Assembly (NCBI GenBank): GCA_964638875.1
Contig: CAZXBL010000023.1
Coordinates: 1 to 14,909 of the forward strand
Direction: 5' to 3'
Source of the DNA: JALRHH01 sp964638875
Lineage (GTDB): Bacteria; Patescibacteriota; Saccharimonadia; Saccharimonadales; JALRHH01
Length of the DNA stretch: 14,909 nucleotides
The position numbers and the translations under genes were made by a program. The notes beneath the pieces are model-generated. The model was not told where the DNA came from, searched no databases, and saw only the letters and a program-made list of their open reading frames with translations. Positions 5,613-12,509 of the stretch are shown in pieces; positions within the stretch are counted from its first letter, which is position 1, and every line of letters begins with the position of its first letter.

Positions 5613-7106
5613 ATGGTTATTGCTTTGCTTGTTACTTCGCTAATTCTTGAGCAGCTTTTATATGAGCGCCAAATTTGGAAGTATCGTATGCCTTTTATCG
5701 TAGTACTGACATTGGTTATTTCCAGTTCTTCTTCGCTGTTGATCCAGGCCCACGGCACCTGGATCGCAATTGGTGTGATTATCTGCTCTATTTTAAGACT
5801 TTTAAACATATTCCGTATTGCACAAGCTCGCATGCACGAACAATACTTGCATCAGACTACACGCAGAACTTCCCGCGTGATTGGGCTTCTTCAAATTGTA
5901 CTCTTGGCACTACTGACTACGTATGTTCCTTTTGAATTGCACTTGTCCGGACTGCCCCTTATAACCGCTTTATTACAGGTTGCGGTTGCAGGCATGCTGT
6001 TTAGCGTCACGGTGCATAATGTTATTAAGACACGCTACCGTCAAGGCACTACTTTCTATGCCGATAAAGAACTACCCACCGTATCGCTACTGATCCCCGC
6101 ACGAAATGAAACAACTGACTTGGAGGAATGCCTCCGATCTGCAATCGCCAGTGACTATCCTAAACTAGAAATCATCGTTTTGGATGATTGCAGCCAGTTA
6201 AAGACATCAGATATTATTAAAGACTTTGCCCAAGACGGGGTGAGGTTCGTGAAAGGTGTAGAGCCAAACGAGAGATGGCTTGCCAAAAACCAGGCATATG
6301 AAAAGCTTGCACACGAGGCGAACGGTCAACTACTGCTCTTCTGCGGTGTTGACGTACGGTTTGGCTCACACGCTATCAAGGCACTTGTCACAGAGCTACT
6401 AAACCGTGACAAGCAAATGATCAGTATATTGCCACACCGCTTGTCTGGTAGCCTAGCTGGTGCATTCATTCAACCGATGCGCTATTGGTGGGAGCTGTCA
6501 CTCCCCCGCAAATTTTTTAATCGCCCACCTGTGCTGAGTACCTGTTGGCTCATAACTGCAAAGTCCTTAAAGAAAATGGGTGGTTTTGCGTCGAATAGCC
6601 ACGCCATAATCCCCGAAGGTCACTTTGCACGAACATTAATCAAAACTAACGACTACAGCTTTATCCGGGCTAATGACACCTTGGATGTGCAGACCAGAAA
6701 ATCGTATAAGGACCAGCGTGCTACAGCGTTGAGGATGAGATACCCACAGCTACGTCGTCGCCCAGAGAATGTTATGACATTGATTGTACTAGAGCTCATT
6801 TTCTTGCTGGGACCATTTGTGAGTGCAGTCTATGGCTTCCTAGTCGGAGATTTGTTAGTGGCAGGGCTGGGTATTGTGGCGTCTGGTGTGCTCATGCTGA
6901 CCCATATTCTCATAGTGCAGTTAACCAGCCCCGCTAATACAATAATGGCCCTAATCAGTCTGCCGGTAGAAGTCTTGACAGAGGTGGTAATAGCGCTTAT
7001 GTCAATGATTAAATATGAATTTGGTAAGGTAGACTGGAAAGATCGCAATATATGCATCCCCGTCATGCACGTCTACCCAAAGTTACCGAGAGTAACAGAT
7101 AACTAA
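5613..7106 (+). CDS. Membrane GT2 family glycosyltransferase
   Basis: A processive-type or lipid-linked sugar transferase acting at the cytoplasmic face of the membrane. Five N-terminal hydrophobic segments (about residues 1-17, 27-44, 50-67, 89-106, 113-138) precede a GT-A domain at about 155-360. Key motifs are TVSLLIPARNETTDLEECL, the nucleotide-binding DDCS (191-194) and the DxD-like CGVDVRF (244-250). The segment NERWLAKNQA resembles the GWxGK region of HpnB/CrtQ-like enzymes. A later PEGHFAR may hold the catalytic acid. Three membrane helices (about 388-466) close the 497-aa protein. Acceptor and sugar cannot be told. The ATG at 5613 is preferred to that at 5607 because the latter lies only 1 nt after the -10. 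The gene ends overlapping the next, convergent gene by 4 nt. Confidence 0.87.
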   Translation: MVIALLVTSLILEQLLYERQIWKYRMPFIVVLTLVISSSSSLLIQAHGTWIAIGVIICSILRLLNIFRIAQARMHEQYLHQTTRRTSRVIGLLQIVLLALLTTYVPFELHLSGLPLITALLQVAVAGMLFSVTVHNVIKTRYRQGTTFYADKELPTVSLLIPARNETTDLEECLRSAIASDYPKLEIIVLDDCSQLKTSDIIKDFAQDGVRFVKGVEPNERWLAKNQAYEKLAHEANGQLLLFCGVDVRFGSHAIKALVTELLNRDKQMISILPHRLSGSLAGAFIQPMRYWWELSLPRKFFNRPPVLSTCWLITAKSLKKMGGFASNSHAIIPEGHFARTLIKTNDYSFIRANDTLDVQTRKSYKDQRATALRMRYPQLRRRPENVMTLIVLELIFLLGPFVSAVYGFLVGDLLVAGLGIVASGVLMLTHILIVQLTSPANTIMALISLPVEVLTEVVIALMSMIKYEFGKVDWKDRNICIPVMHVYPKLPRVTDN

Positions 7107-7354
7107 GATCTACTTAAGTTATAGGCTGCAACTAGAAGGATGGAACATAGTAACAAGACGTAGGCTATGCCAAAAAGGCCCAGATATATCGCCAAAAAAC
7201 TAACATCGAAATCATCCGAGGTAGTTATGATTGATTCTAGCGTAAAGTTAAAACCATTTTTAAGAAAAGCCCACGCAGCTCCCACAAGCTGAATACTCGC
7301 AAACAGTAAGAAAAAGTAATGTATGGCGTCCAGATTACTGCCTTTGGATTTCAT
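7103..7354 (-). CDS. Small two-helix membrane protein, 83 aa
   Basis: The family is not recognised. Hydrophobic segments at about residues 11-30 (IHYFFLLFASIQLVGAAWAF) and 51-77 (VSFLAIYLGLFGIAYVLLLC and on) flank a short polar loop with an acidic DDFD. The N-terminus is basic (MKSKG). The start follows an extended -10 (TGATATACT) by 6 nt with no SD, so it is a likely leaderless monocistronic gene. The stop codon overlaps the end of the convergent glycosyltransferase gene by 4 nt. Confidence 0.7.
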   Translation of the reverse strand: MKSKGSNLDAIHYFFLLFASIQLVGAAWAFLKNGFNFTLESIITTSDDFDVSFLAIYLGLFGIAYVLLLCSILLVAAYNLSRS

Positions 7355-7360
7355 ACCCCC

Positions 7361-7369
7361 AGTATATCA
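7361..7369 (-). promoter_or_regulatory. Extended -10 (TGATATACT) for the 7354 gene
   Basis: TATACT (7366-7361) is preceded by TGA and ends 6 nt before ATG; the spacer is GGGGGT. No clear -35 was found. Confidence 0.55.
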
Positions 7370-7401
7370 ACTAGTAATACTGTGGCCCCTACACTTATGT
7401 T

Positions 7402-7869
7402 CTAGGTACTAATTGTCTCGTCAGGTATTACGGGCGGTCTGAGAGTTACTTTAAAGCTTTTAAAACGTTCTGCATGCCCTCTGCCTGGATAATCCATTTC
7501 AACATACATTTCAGTTATAGTAACTGCTTGTGCGGTTACAAATTTCGTTAGTCTCCGCTTCTCTTGGTCAGATTCAGTTTCTTTAATACTATCTGGCTCA
7601 GATGGGTTTAACCCAACCTGTCGGTACGCTGTATCGAGGATCTCTCGATTGACAAAATCACACTCTGTATACAGCTCAAAAGTAGGAATGTTTCTAGTAA
7701 TGTCTAATAGGGCAAGGCTTCCAACCATCCGACCGCTGTGCGGCCTGGCGAAATCTTCTATCTCTGCAACATTTGTTCGCGATAATTTTTCAGCTCGGGT
7801 TAAGTAGTCTAATGTCATTCCGATACTATAAAAGGACAACTGACGAATGTCAATGCTCACCTGAGCCAT
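7402..7869 (-). CDS. Uncharacterised protein following the histidine kinase, 155 aa
   Basis: No domain is recognised. The N-terminal half (MAQVSIDIRQLSFYSIGMTL and on) is mixed alpha/beta. The middle holds an acidic run (about 90-105, SEPDSIKETESDQEKRR) and the C-terminus has beta-like segments AQAVTITEMYVEM and KSFKVTLRPP. No membrane segment or DNA-binding motif is visible, so it is not an obvious response regulator. The frame extends to a TTG at 7905, inside the kinase gene, but the ATG at 7869, 17 nt after the kinase stop, is the more credible start. No SD is seen, so reinitiation after the kinase is likely. Shared transcription suggests, but does not prove, a link to kinase signalling. 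Confidence 0.7.
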   Translation of the reverse strand: MAQVSIDIRQLSFYSIGMTLDYLTRAEKLSRTNVAEIEDFARPHSGRMVGSLALLDITRNIPTFELYTECDFVNREILDTAYRQVGLNPSEPDSIKETESDQEKRRLTKFVTAQAVTITEMYVEMDYPGRGHAERFKSFKVTLRPPVIPDETIST

Positions 7870-7885
7870 TACTATATAGAAAGCA

Positions 7886-8983
7886 TCAGGCGAGGTTGGG
7901 TACAAAGATACTAAAGGTGGAGCCTTTGTTGAGTTCGCTTTGAACTTCTAATTCGGCGTGAATTAATCTCGTAAGCTTCATTGTTACATAGAGGCCAAGC
8001 CCTGTGCCGTTGTTTTTGCGGGTACGATAGTCTTCTGAGCGCCAGAATTTATCAAAGACTCTTTCTTGGTCGGCTTTATTTAAACCGATACCAGTGTCAC
8101 TAATCGTAAAAAGCACGCCGTTATCGCGCTTAGTGGCACCAATAGTGACGTGACCTTCCTCAGTATACTTAATAGCATTCGTTATGAAGTTCTGAAGGAT
8201 TTCGCGTACATACAGACGGGATGACCTCAGTAATTCTAGGCTCTTGTCAGGCTCCGTGAACAGCTTTAAACCTTTTGTCTCAGCTTCAGGTGTGTAGAGT
8301 TTGCCAAGTTCCCCTATAAGTTCATATGTATTGATGTCTTCAACATCTACCTCTAGTTTGCCGCGCTCTGCACGTGAAAGCGTAGACAGGTCATTAATCA
8401 TGCCAGACAGGAAGTTAACTTGGTCGTGCGCCTGGGTTAAGGCTTCTTTAATTTGTTTCATATCACCAGTTTTATCTAAAATAAACTCGGCGTTACCAAT
8501 GTTACCTTCTGCAATTGCGATTGGGGTACGTAGTTCGTGGCTAACCACACTAATGAACTCATCCCGCTCCTCTTCTAAGGATTTCTCCCGAGTAATATCC
8601 CGCACTAATATGACGTAGCCACTCATGCCTGCTTGGCCGTAGCCAAGTTTTACGGGTGCTATACTGGTATATAAATTAATAGCGCTGCCATCAGGGTACT
8701 GCAACTTCCAATCACGGGAAGTGCTCTGGGTCTTAGTTTCTAAGACAACTTTCTTTATATCTATATCTTGCCCAATTTTGTCGACCAGCTTCATAACGCT
8801 GGCAATAGTTTTGCCCGTAATGGTGCTGTTTACGTCGAGGATGTTCAATGCTGCACCATTGTAAACGACAATATGAGTCTTTTCATCAATCGCGATGACC
8901 CCATCAGCCATGCTGTTTATAAGGCTAGTTAACCGTTCGCGTTCAAGCTCGGCATTATGCGCAGTTGTTTTGGGGCTAGACAT
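7886..8983 (-). CDS. Soluble PAS-domain sensor histidine kinase
   Basis: A two-component sensor that autophosphorylates on His and passes phosphate to a response regulator. The 365 residues contain a PAS domain (about 14-128, from LINSMADGVIAIDEKTHIVV to GYVILVRDITREKSLEEERD), then HisKA with the H-box SHELRTPI (His149). The ATPase domain follows (about 250-362): N-box NFITNAIKY (Asn265, Asn269), G1 DTGIGL (Asp296), F-box FDKFWR, and G2 GTGLGLYV. All catalytic motifs are intact. There is no transmembrane segment or signal peptide, so sensing is cytoplasmic, perhaps of redox state or a ligand through PAS. The start is supported by TATAAT 7 nt upstream. No response regulator gene lies in the window. 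Confidence 0.95.
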   Translation of the reverse strand: MSSPKTTAHNAELERERLTSLINSMADGVIAIDEKTHIVVYNGAALNILDVNSTITGKTIASVMKLVDKIGQDIDIKKVVLETKTQSTSRDWKLQYPDGSAINLYTSIAPVKLGYGQAGMSGYVILVRDITREKSLEEERDEFISVVSHELRTPIAIAEGNIGNAEFILDKTGDMKQIKEALTQAHDQVNFLSGMINDLSTLSRAERGKLEVDVEDINTYELIGELGKLYTPEAETKGLKLFTEPDKSLELLRSSRLYVREILQNFITNAIKYTEEGHVTIGATKRDNGVLFTISDTGIGLNKADQERVFDKFWRSEDYRTRKNNGTGLGLYVTMKLTRLIHAELEVQSELNKGSTFSIFVPNLA

Positions 8984-8990
8984 TGCTCAT

Positions 8991-8996
8991 ATTATA
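8991..8996 (-). promoter_or_regulatory. -10 box of the histidine kinase gene
   Basis: A perfect TATAAT on the minus strand ends 7 nt before ATG, again a leaderless layout. It is preceded by CTTG rather than an exact TGn. Confidence 0.5.
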
Positions 8997-9019
8997 CAAG
9001 TAGAACGGAGGAAAGTGGA

Positions 9020-9061
9020 AGCTTGCTTATGCTTTTCGAGTACTAAGTCGTAAGCGAAGCT
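9020..9061. repeat. Imperfect inverted repeat between two minus-strand units
   Basis: AGCTTGCTTA (9020-9029) pairs with TAAGCGAAGCT (9051-9061) with one bulged base, around a 21-nt loop. It lies downstream of the metalloprotease gene and may help end that transcript, though no strong T-run follows. Confidence 0.3.
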
Positions 9062-9096
9062 ATGCATAACATTAAGCATAATATCTCGAGGCTTAC

Positions 9097-9789
9097 TTAC
9101 AGTACAGGTTTATGTGTTTTGATCAGTTTTCTTAGTTGCTTAAGATTCGGTGTGACTTTCTCCATTTCAGCCCAGAAGACTGATCCATGTGCCATGACAC
9201 GAGTGTGAGTTAGTTCATGCAAAATGACGTAGTCTATGAGCTCCCACGGCAATTGCATTAAGAAACAGTTCAGAATAATATCTTTTTGCTCGCTGCAGCT
9301 TCCCCAGCGACCTGTCAGTTGCTTGATGGCAACGCTTTTATACGTGAAATCGTGTTGAGTTGCCAGTAGCTCCAGGCGCCGCGGTAACAGCATGCGAGCT
9401 TCTTTCTTGAGTACGCGTATTCCAACTGACACCGCGGCTTCTTGCGCGGATGGATCGTTCCAACGAACACCTGTCGGCAGCATTATCCTTGCCTCATTGC
9501 CTGAAACACGCGTGGTCACAGAGCTACCAGTGCCTGCCAAAAAACTGATGTGGTGCGCCTTGCCCAGTCGATAACCCTGTTCCAACAGTGCTACCTGCGG
9601 GCGTTCTGCGACAATCCATTCTTTTCTGGACTCTGCAAAGGCTACTCCGGCACTATATGGTGCCCAAAATGGCAAGCTGACACGCACCTGCCCTTGGTGA
9701 GTAATGCTGATACGAATGCTGCGCGCTCCGCGGCGTTTATAGAAGCTAACCGGGCCAATCCCGTCTAAATCAATTTCTTTTACTGGCAT
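9097..9789 (-). CDS. YgjP/WLM-type (M48-like) zinc metalloprotease
   Basis: This belongs to the YgjP-like family of small metal-dependent hydrolases, whose substrates are poorly known. The 230 residues show the family layout: an N-terminal beta-rich part (about 10-105, RGARSIRISI and VRVSLPFWAP), then the conserved RWGSCS (161-166), NCFLMQLP and the zinc site HELTHTRVMAHGSVFW. In that site His191, Glu192 and His195 are the HExxH motif, and His201 plus the FW pair complete the signature. There is no signal peptide, so it is cytoplasmic. The ATG is 7 nt after the stop of the upstream P-loop kinase with only a weak AGG, so the two are co-transcribed. No biological link between them is evident from the sequence. 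Confidence 0.92.
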   Translation of the reverse strand: MPVKEIDLDGIGPVSFYKRRGARSIRISITHQGQVRVSLPFWAPYSAGVAFAESRKEWIVAERPQVALLEQGYRLGKAHHISFLAGTGSSVTTRVSGNEARIMLPTGVRWNDPSAQEAAVSVGIRVLKKEARMLLPRRLELLATQHDFTYKSVAIKQLTGRWGSCSEQKDIILNCFLMQLPWELIDYVILHELTHTRVMAHGSVFWAEMEKVTPNLKQLRKLIKTHKPVL

Positions 9790-9796
9790 TTAGAAC

Positions 9797-10459
9797 CTAA
9801 CGTATGTTTATATTACGGCGGTTTTGATCGACCCTGCCGTTAGTAAGGTTTGGTACAAGATTAACAAGCCCAGGCATAACAACCTTGTTGCCAGCATTCT
9901 CAGTAGAAATAAGACCTGAATCATAGAGTTTTTTGAGGATAGCGCTCCGCTGAGTGGTATAGGTATGTTTACCACTAATGACGATATAATCTTCGTTCAT
10001 CTGTGGGTTCTGCATACCCGATGCTGTTTGCCCAAACATATTGCGATCAATAGTCGTGGTGTAGCGATCATCTGTCTTGCGGCGGTCACGCTTGCCAACG
10101 CGGGTAAAGGCGCTCTCCTGGTCGATCTGTAGCCACAGCATCAGCACCTCAGCCTTATGTTTACGGGCAAGGTCGCGCAAATCCCTCCGCTGGGAAGCAC
10201 GCATAGCGTTAAGGTCATACAAGACGCTAATCCCTGCGTTCAAAAACTCCTCTGTCATATATTGCATCAAGTGATCTACGATCTGATTTTCTTGACGATC
10301 GTATCGGGGTTGCTCAAACAGTTCGAAACGAATACGATCACTTTGAACATGTGCTGCTTGAATGTCTTCACTCAGCTGGCGTGCCAAATAGGTCTTGCCT
10401 GCACCGGGGTATCCGTACAGGAGTATAAGTGTTGGTCGCGTGAGGGATAGCTTGCTCAT
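9797..10459 (-). CDS. P-loop kinase of the AAA_33 / zeta-toxin-like type
   Basis: The 220-residue protein opens with TLILLYGYPGAGKTYLARQL, a Walker A motif (Gly16 to Thr23). It continues with QSDRIRFELFEQ, a typical second motif of this kinase group, then VLYDLNAMRASQRRDLRDLA (79-98), where Asp82 and the arginines match the usual substrate/lid region. It should phosphorylate a small molecule, nucleotide or RNA end; the substrate is unknown. The last 45 residues, after the helix RSAILKKLYDSGLIS, are Asn/Val-rich and extend beyond the core. The frame opens at 10522, but the first 21 residues there overlap the promoter, so the ATG at 10459 is preferred. It is the first gene of a pair with the YgjP-type protease. 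No antitoxin-like partner is visible. Confidence 0.83.
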   Translation of the reverse strand: MSKLSLTRPTLILLYGYPGAGKTYLARQLSEDIQAAHVQSDRIRFELFEQPRYDRQENQIVDHLMQYMTEEFLNAGISVLYDLNAMRASQRRDLRDLARKHKAEVLMLWLQIDQESAFTRVGKRDRRKTDDRYTTTIDRNMFGQTASGMQNPQMNEDYIVISGKHTYTTQRSAILKKLYDSGLISTENAGNKVVMPGLVNLVPNLTNGRVDQNRRNINIR

Positions 10460-10470
10460 TTCTATACAGA

Positions 10471-10479
10471 AGTATAACA
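10471..10479 (-). promoter_or_regulatory. Extended -10 (TGTTATACT) for the P-loop kinase operon
   Basis: TATACT (10476-10471) with TGT before it lies 11 nt upstream of the ATG at 10459, leaving at most about 5 nt of leader and no SD. Confidence 0.5.
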
Positions 10480-10654
10480 ATAGTCGCAACTTTGCAAAAG
10501 CCCTCACTCTGGTTAGACTCACCTATGATACCTGGAATCATGCCTTTACGGTTCTTGATAAGTAATCAGTTTTTAGGTATTATCAACACTTGTAATTGCT
10601 CTTGTAGCGATTAGGTACATTTAATCAAAATCGGAGCCTAAAAAACTCCAACTT
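10480..10654. other. Intergenic region upstream of tRNA-Trp
   Basis: No credible ORF. It holds an inverted repeat TTGATAA (10555-10561)/TTATCAA (10580-10586) and a 4-bp hairpin GGAG/CTCC close to the tRNA. A weak tRNA promoter may exist (TTGCTC, 18 nt, TTTAAT), but it is not convincing. Confidence 0.35.
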
Positions 10655-10730
10655 AGGGGTGTAGTGTCAGTGGTTAGCACGTAGGTCTCCAAAACCTGAA
10701 GCTCGGGTTCAAATCCTGGCACCCCTGCCA
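10655..10730 (+). tRNA. tRNA-Trp (anticodon CCA)
   Basis: The 76-nt cloverleaf folds fully. The acceptor AGGGGTG/CACCCCT has 7 pairs, and the D stem is GTGT/GCAC. The anticodon stem TAGGT/ACCTG holds loop CTCCAAA with anticodon CCA. The T arm is TCGGG, TTCAAAT, CCTGG, and the discriminator is G. The 3' CCA is encoded. It reads UGG only, which agrees with UGA serving as stop in this window. Confidence 0.97.
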
Positions 10731-10765
10731 AACTAAAAAGTCGACGTAGTGTCGACTTTTTAGTT
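10731..10765 (+). terminator. Terminator of tRNA-Trp
   Basis: A perfect 15-bp inverted repeat (AACTAAAAAGTCGAC / GTCGACTTTTTAGTT) around the loop GTAGT begins at the base after the tRNA CCA end. Its own arm supplies a T-run, and TCTCGTTTTT follows. The symmetric A/T tracts would allow action on both strands. Confidence 0.9.
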
Positions 10766-10866
10766 TCTCGTTTTTATACCTTATTTGGTTTAATTAATTG
10801 CTAAATCTTTTTGGATCTGACTTGTTTATTGCTTTGGACATTGCGCTAATTGATAATGATTAGTCT

Positions 10867-11472
10867 ATGAACCGACTTCCGAAATTTCTTATTGAAGATA
10901 CAACACCAAAAGACAGTCCAATAATAGATGCTGCTGAGGCATGGGGCAACTTTGAGCATCAGTACAGGGTGAATAATATGGGCATCCAGCTTGTACTGAA
11001 CCAAGCCATCCACAGTCATTATTCCCGAAAGGCAGCGCCCGACGAGTCTTATGAGGAGCAATCTAGCTTCCTAGCGATACATATAGAGGAAAATCTCAGG
11101 ACTGTTTACCCAGAGTTTGTAATTGCAGCAGAAGGTCTTCGAAAAGCACTCGATGAGCTAAAAGGCAAAGCCATTACGTGGAATCATTACCAACGTGGTG
11201 AAGTAGTAGATTTAGAACTTACAGATTTTGCGACAGGTCCCAAAGGAGATGCTTATGGGTATACCGTCAAACGGGAACCTACGACTTTCCCTGAGGACAC
11301 TGCTTTCCTGATTGATCATCATATAGGACCGTCTGCATATTCTGCTACCCTAACAAATACCTACCCTTTATGGCTTGAGATAAATTATGAACCCACCGAT
11401 ACACATGGTCTTAATCTTCTCATGGATGAAATGTTTGCAATCAGGGAGGCGCAGGATCCAAAAGCATCTTGA
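10867..11472 (+). CDS. Uncharacterised protein, 201 aa
   Basis: No family is recognised. It is soluble and acidic, with no membrane helix. The N-terminal half is helical (LVLNQAIHSHYSRKAAP; SSFLAIHIEENLRTVYPEFV; AAEGLRKALDELKGKAITW). The C-terminal half looks more beta-like, with EVVDLELTDF, YGYTVKRE and a run TAFLIDHHIGPSAYS holding two adjacent histidines, then LWLEINYEPTDTHGLNLL. A metal site is conceivable from His, Asp and Glu residues, but no known motif is formed. Upstream, a GATAAT box ends 9 nt before ATG and no SD is seen. The stop is TGA, followed by a perfect TTGATT-CGC-AATCAA hairpin (11469-11483) without a T-run. Confidence 0.72.
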   Translation: MNRLPKFLIEDTTPKDSPIIDAAEAWGNFEHQYRVNNMGIQLVLNQAIHSHYSRKAAPDESYEEQSSFLAIHIEENLRTVYPEFVIAAEGLRKALDELKGKAITWNHYQRGEVVDLELTDFATGPKGDAYGYTVKREPTTFPEDTAFLIDHHIGPSAYSATLTNTYPLWLEINYEPTDTHGLNLLMDEMFAIREAQDPKAS

Positions 11473-11519
11473 TTCGCAATCAAATTGGAGTATTGTTAAG
11501 TTATTAAGAGGGGTTTCTT

Positions 11520-11723
11520 ATGAGAAAGAATGACAATCATGCAAATATGGCGAAAAGAGGCGGTCCACCAGTAATGGCTTTCTTTGCGACTTACGTTGGT
11601 GCATTAATCTATTTCATCGACAAAGCGGATGGATTCTGGGAAGTGGTATTGGCATTCCTGCAAGCCGCTGTCTGGCCCGCATATCTGATTAACAGAATCT
11701 TTACTCTGCTTCAGATTCAGTAG
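11520..11723 (+). CDS. Small two-helix membrane protein, 67 aa
   Basis: Not assigned to a family. A basic N-terminus (MRKNDNHANMAKRGG) precedes hydrophobic segments at about residues 17-33 (PVMAFFATYVGALIYFI) and 41-64 (EVVLAFLQAAVWPAYLINRI and on), separated by a short charged turn DKADGF. Small proteins like this often sit in the inner membrane with both ends inside. SD AGAGGGG is about 6 nt before ATG, a contrast with its leaderless neighbours. It lies 47 nt after the gene at 10867 and may share its transcript. Its last 23 nt overlap the end of a convergent gene. Confidence 0.72.
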   Translation: MRKNDNHANMAKRGGPPVMAFFATYVGALIYFIDKADGFWEVVLAFLQAAVWPAYLINRIFTLLQIQ

Positions 11724-12015
11724 GTAAAGGCTCTTTTATTGATTGCCAGATGCTAACTAGCTCAGGCATGTCACCTTCCTCGCTGTGGCCATATATTGCC
11801 ATAGCTCTAAGTAATTCTGAGCAGCCCACTTTAGCCAGATGTTTCTCACGAAGCTCAACTGCTTTGATCTGAGCAGTTTCTATTTCCTCTTCAGCCAGTC
11901 CTGCAGGAGAGCTGATCATACCGCGCACTTTTAGAAAGTATGTGTCGTATGCCTTACTGACTTCTGGGCTGTAGCTGGGAAGATGCTCGTTAGGAGAAGC
12001 TAAGGAGTTAACCAT
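11701..12015 (-). CDS. Uncharacterised helical protein, 104 aa
   Basis: No family is recognised. It is acidic and appears mostly helical: EVSKAYDTYFLKVRGMI (about 18-34), LAEEEIETAQIKAVELREKHLAKVG (40-64), CSELLRAMAIYG (65-76), then MPELVSIWQSIKEPL. There is one cysteine and no membrane segment or signal peptide. A strong promoter (TGGACA, 17 nt with TGC, TATAAT) ends 8 nt before the ATG and no SD exists, so it is probably a leaderless single gene. The 3' end overlaps a convergent small membrane protein gene by 23 nt. Confidence 0.72.
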   Translation of the reverse strand: MVNSLASPNEHLPSYSPEVSKAYDTYFLKVRGMISSPAGLAEEEIETAQIKAVELREKHLAKVGCSELLRAMAIYGHSEEGDMPELVSIWQSIKEPLPTESEAE

Positions 12016-12023
12016 ATAAATAC

Positions 12024-12052
12024 ATTATAGCACATTTGTCAATATCTGTCCA
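12024..12052 (-). promoter_or_regulatory. Strong promoter for the 12015 gene
   Basis: TGGACA (12052-12047, 5/6 match), 17-nt spacer ending TGC, and a perfect TATAAT (12029-12024). It is the closest match to the full consensus in the window. Start of RNA is predicted within 1-2 nt of the ATG. Confidence 0.75.
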
Positions 12053-12193
12053 TATTAGGTTTTTGTTGTAAATAAGCGTACAATAAGAGGTAACTAGAAC
12101 TGCATCAACAGCATTTATTATGGCCTTGTGCCGCTATAAACACTGTTGCCGGGGGGCTATCCAACAATTAAATTTTCGTTCGAAAGGCCCACA

Positions 12194-12250
12194 ATGTCAC
12201 GAGATAAAGGTCGTAAAGAGATCAAAAAACCTAAGAAAGATAAGAAGTAA
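12194..12250 (+). CDS. Tiny lysine-rich protein, 18 aa
   Basis: The ORF reads MSRDKGRKEIKKPKKDKK and stop. Half of the residues are Lys or Arg. SD AAAGG lies 6 nt before ATG, and the next gene's ATG is 4 nt after the stop, so translation of the two is probably coupled. Very short Lys-rich proteins with a DKG...KxxKKPKK pattern recur in bacterial genomes as unnamed hypotheticals; this is from memory and unchecked. A peptide of this charge might bind RNA or ribosomes, but that is a guess. The 178 nt upstream (12016-12193) hold a weak TACAAT box at 12079 and no other recognisable feature. Confidence 0.55.
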   Translation: MSRDKGRKEIKKPKKDKK

Positions 12251-12254
12251 TACT

Positions 12255-12509
12255 ATGTATTACCGCAAGCAGGACTTTTTTGATACCCCAGAAGGCGAAG
12301 CAATCAAGGCAATTCTTATCTCAATGGACGAGAGCGATGACTTTAATTGTCCCGCCAGCTACAGCCCTAATACAGAAATATACGAAGACAACTTGATCCC
12401 ATTTGTTGATAAGCACATGGCATACATCCGTAGCCACCCTTCATTGAACGCAATGCAGTACGTATCTAACCTGAAGATTGTCTCCCGCAAAAGCCGTTTA
12501 ATCAGGTAA
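12255..12509 (+). CDS. Uncharacterised protein, 84 aa
   Basis: The family is not recognised. The protein begins MYYRKQDFFDTPEGEAIKAI and carries an acidic middle (SMDESDDFNCP; TEIYEDN), then FVDKHMAYIRSHPSLNAMQY and a basic C-terminus VSNLKIVSRKSRLIR. It is soluble. The frame stays open upstream to an ATG at 12120, but that longer version runs over the 18-codon ORF in another frame and its extra 45 residues look non-coding, so the ATG at 12255 was chosen. It follows the tiny lysine-rich ORF by 4 nt. Its 3' end overlaps the convergent ATP-grasp gene by 12 nt. Confidence 0.68.
   Translation: MYYRKQDFFDTPEGEAIKAILISMDESDDFNCPASYSPNTEIYEDNLIPFVDKHMAYIRSHPSLNAMQYVSNLKIVSRKSRLIR

Noticed and set aside
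8301..8618. Plus-strand ORF of 105 codons inside the histidine kinase
   Set aside because: The opposite strand encodes the H-box region with intact motifs, and no promoter or SD supports the antisense frame.
12085..12193. Possible structured ncRNA (G-rich run GCCGGGGGGC)
   Set aside because: Only short, unconvincing pairings were found (GTTG/CAAC), with no terminator or known RNA signature.
12120..12254. Longer N-terminus for the 84-aa protein (ATG at 12120)
   Set aside because: No SD or -10 at the right spacing, unusual Cys/Arg composition, and overlap with the 18-codon ORF that has a good SD.
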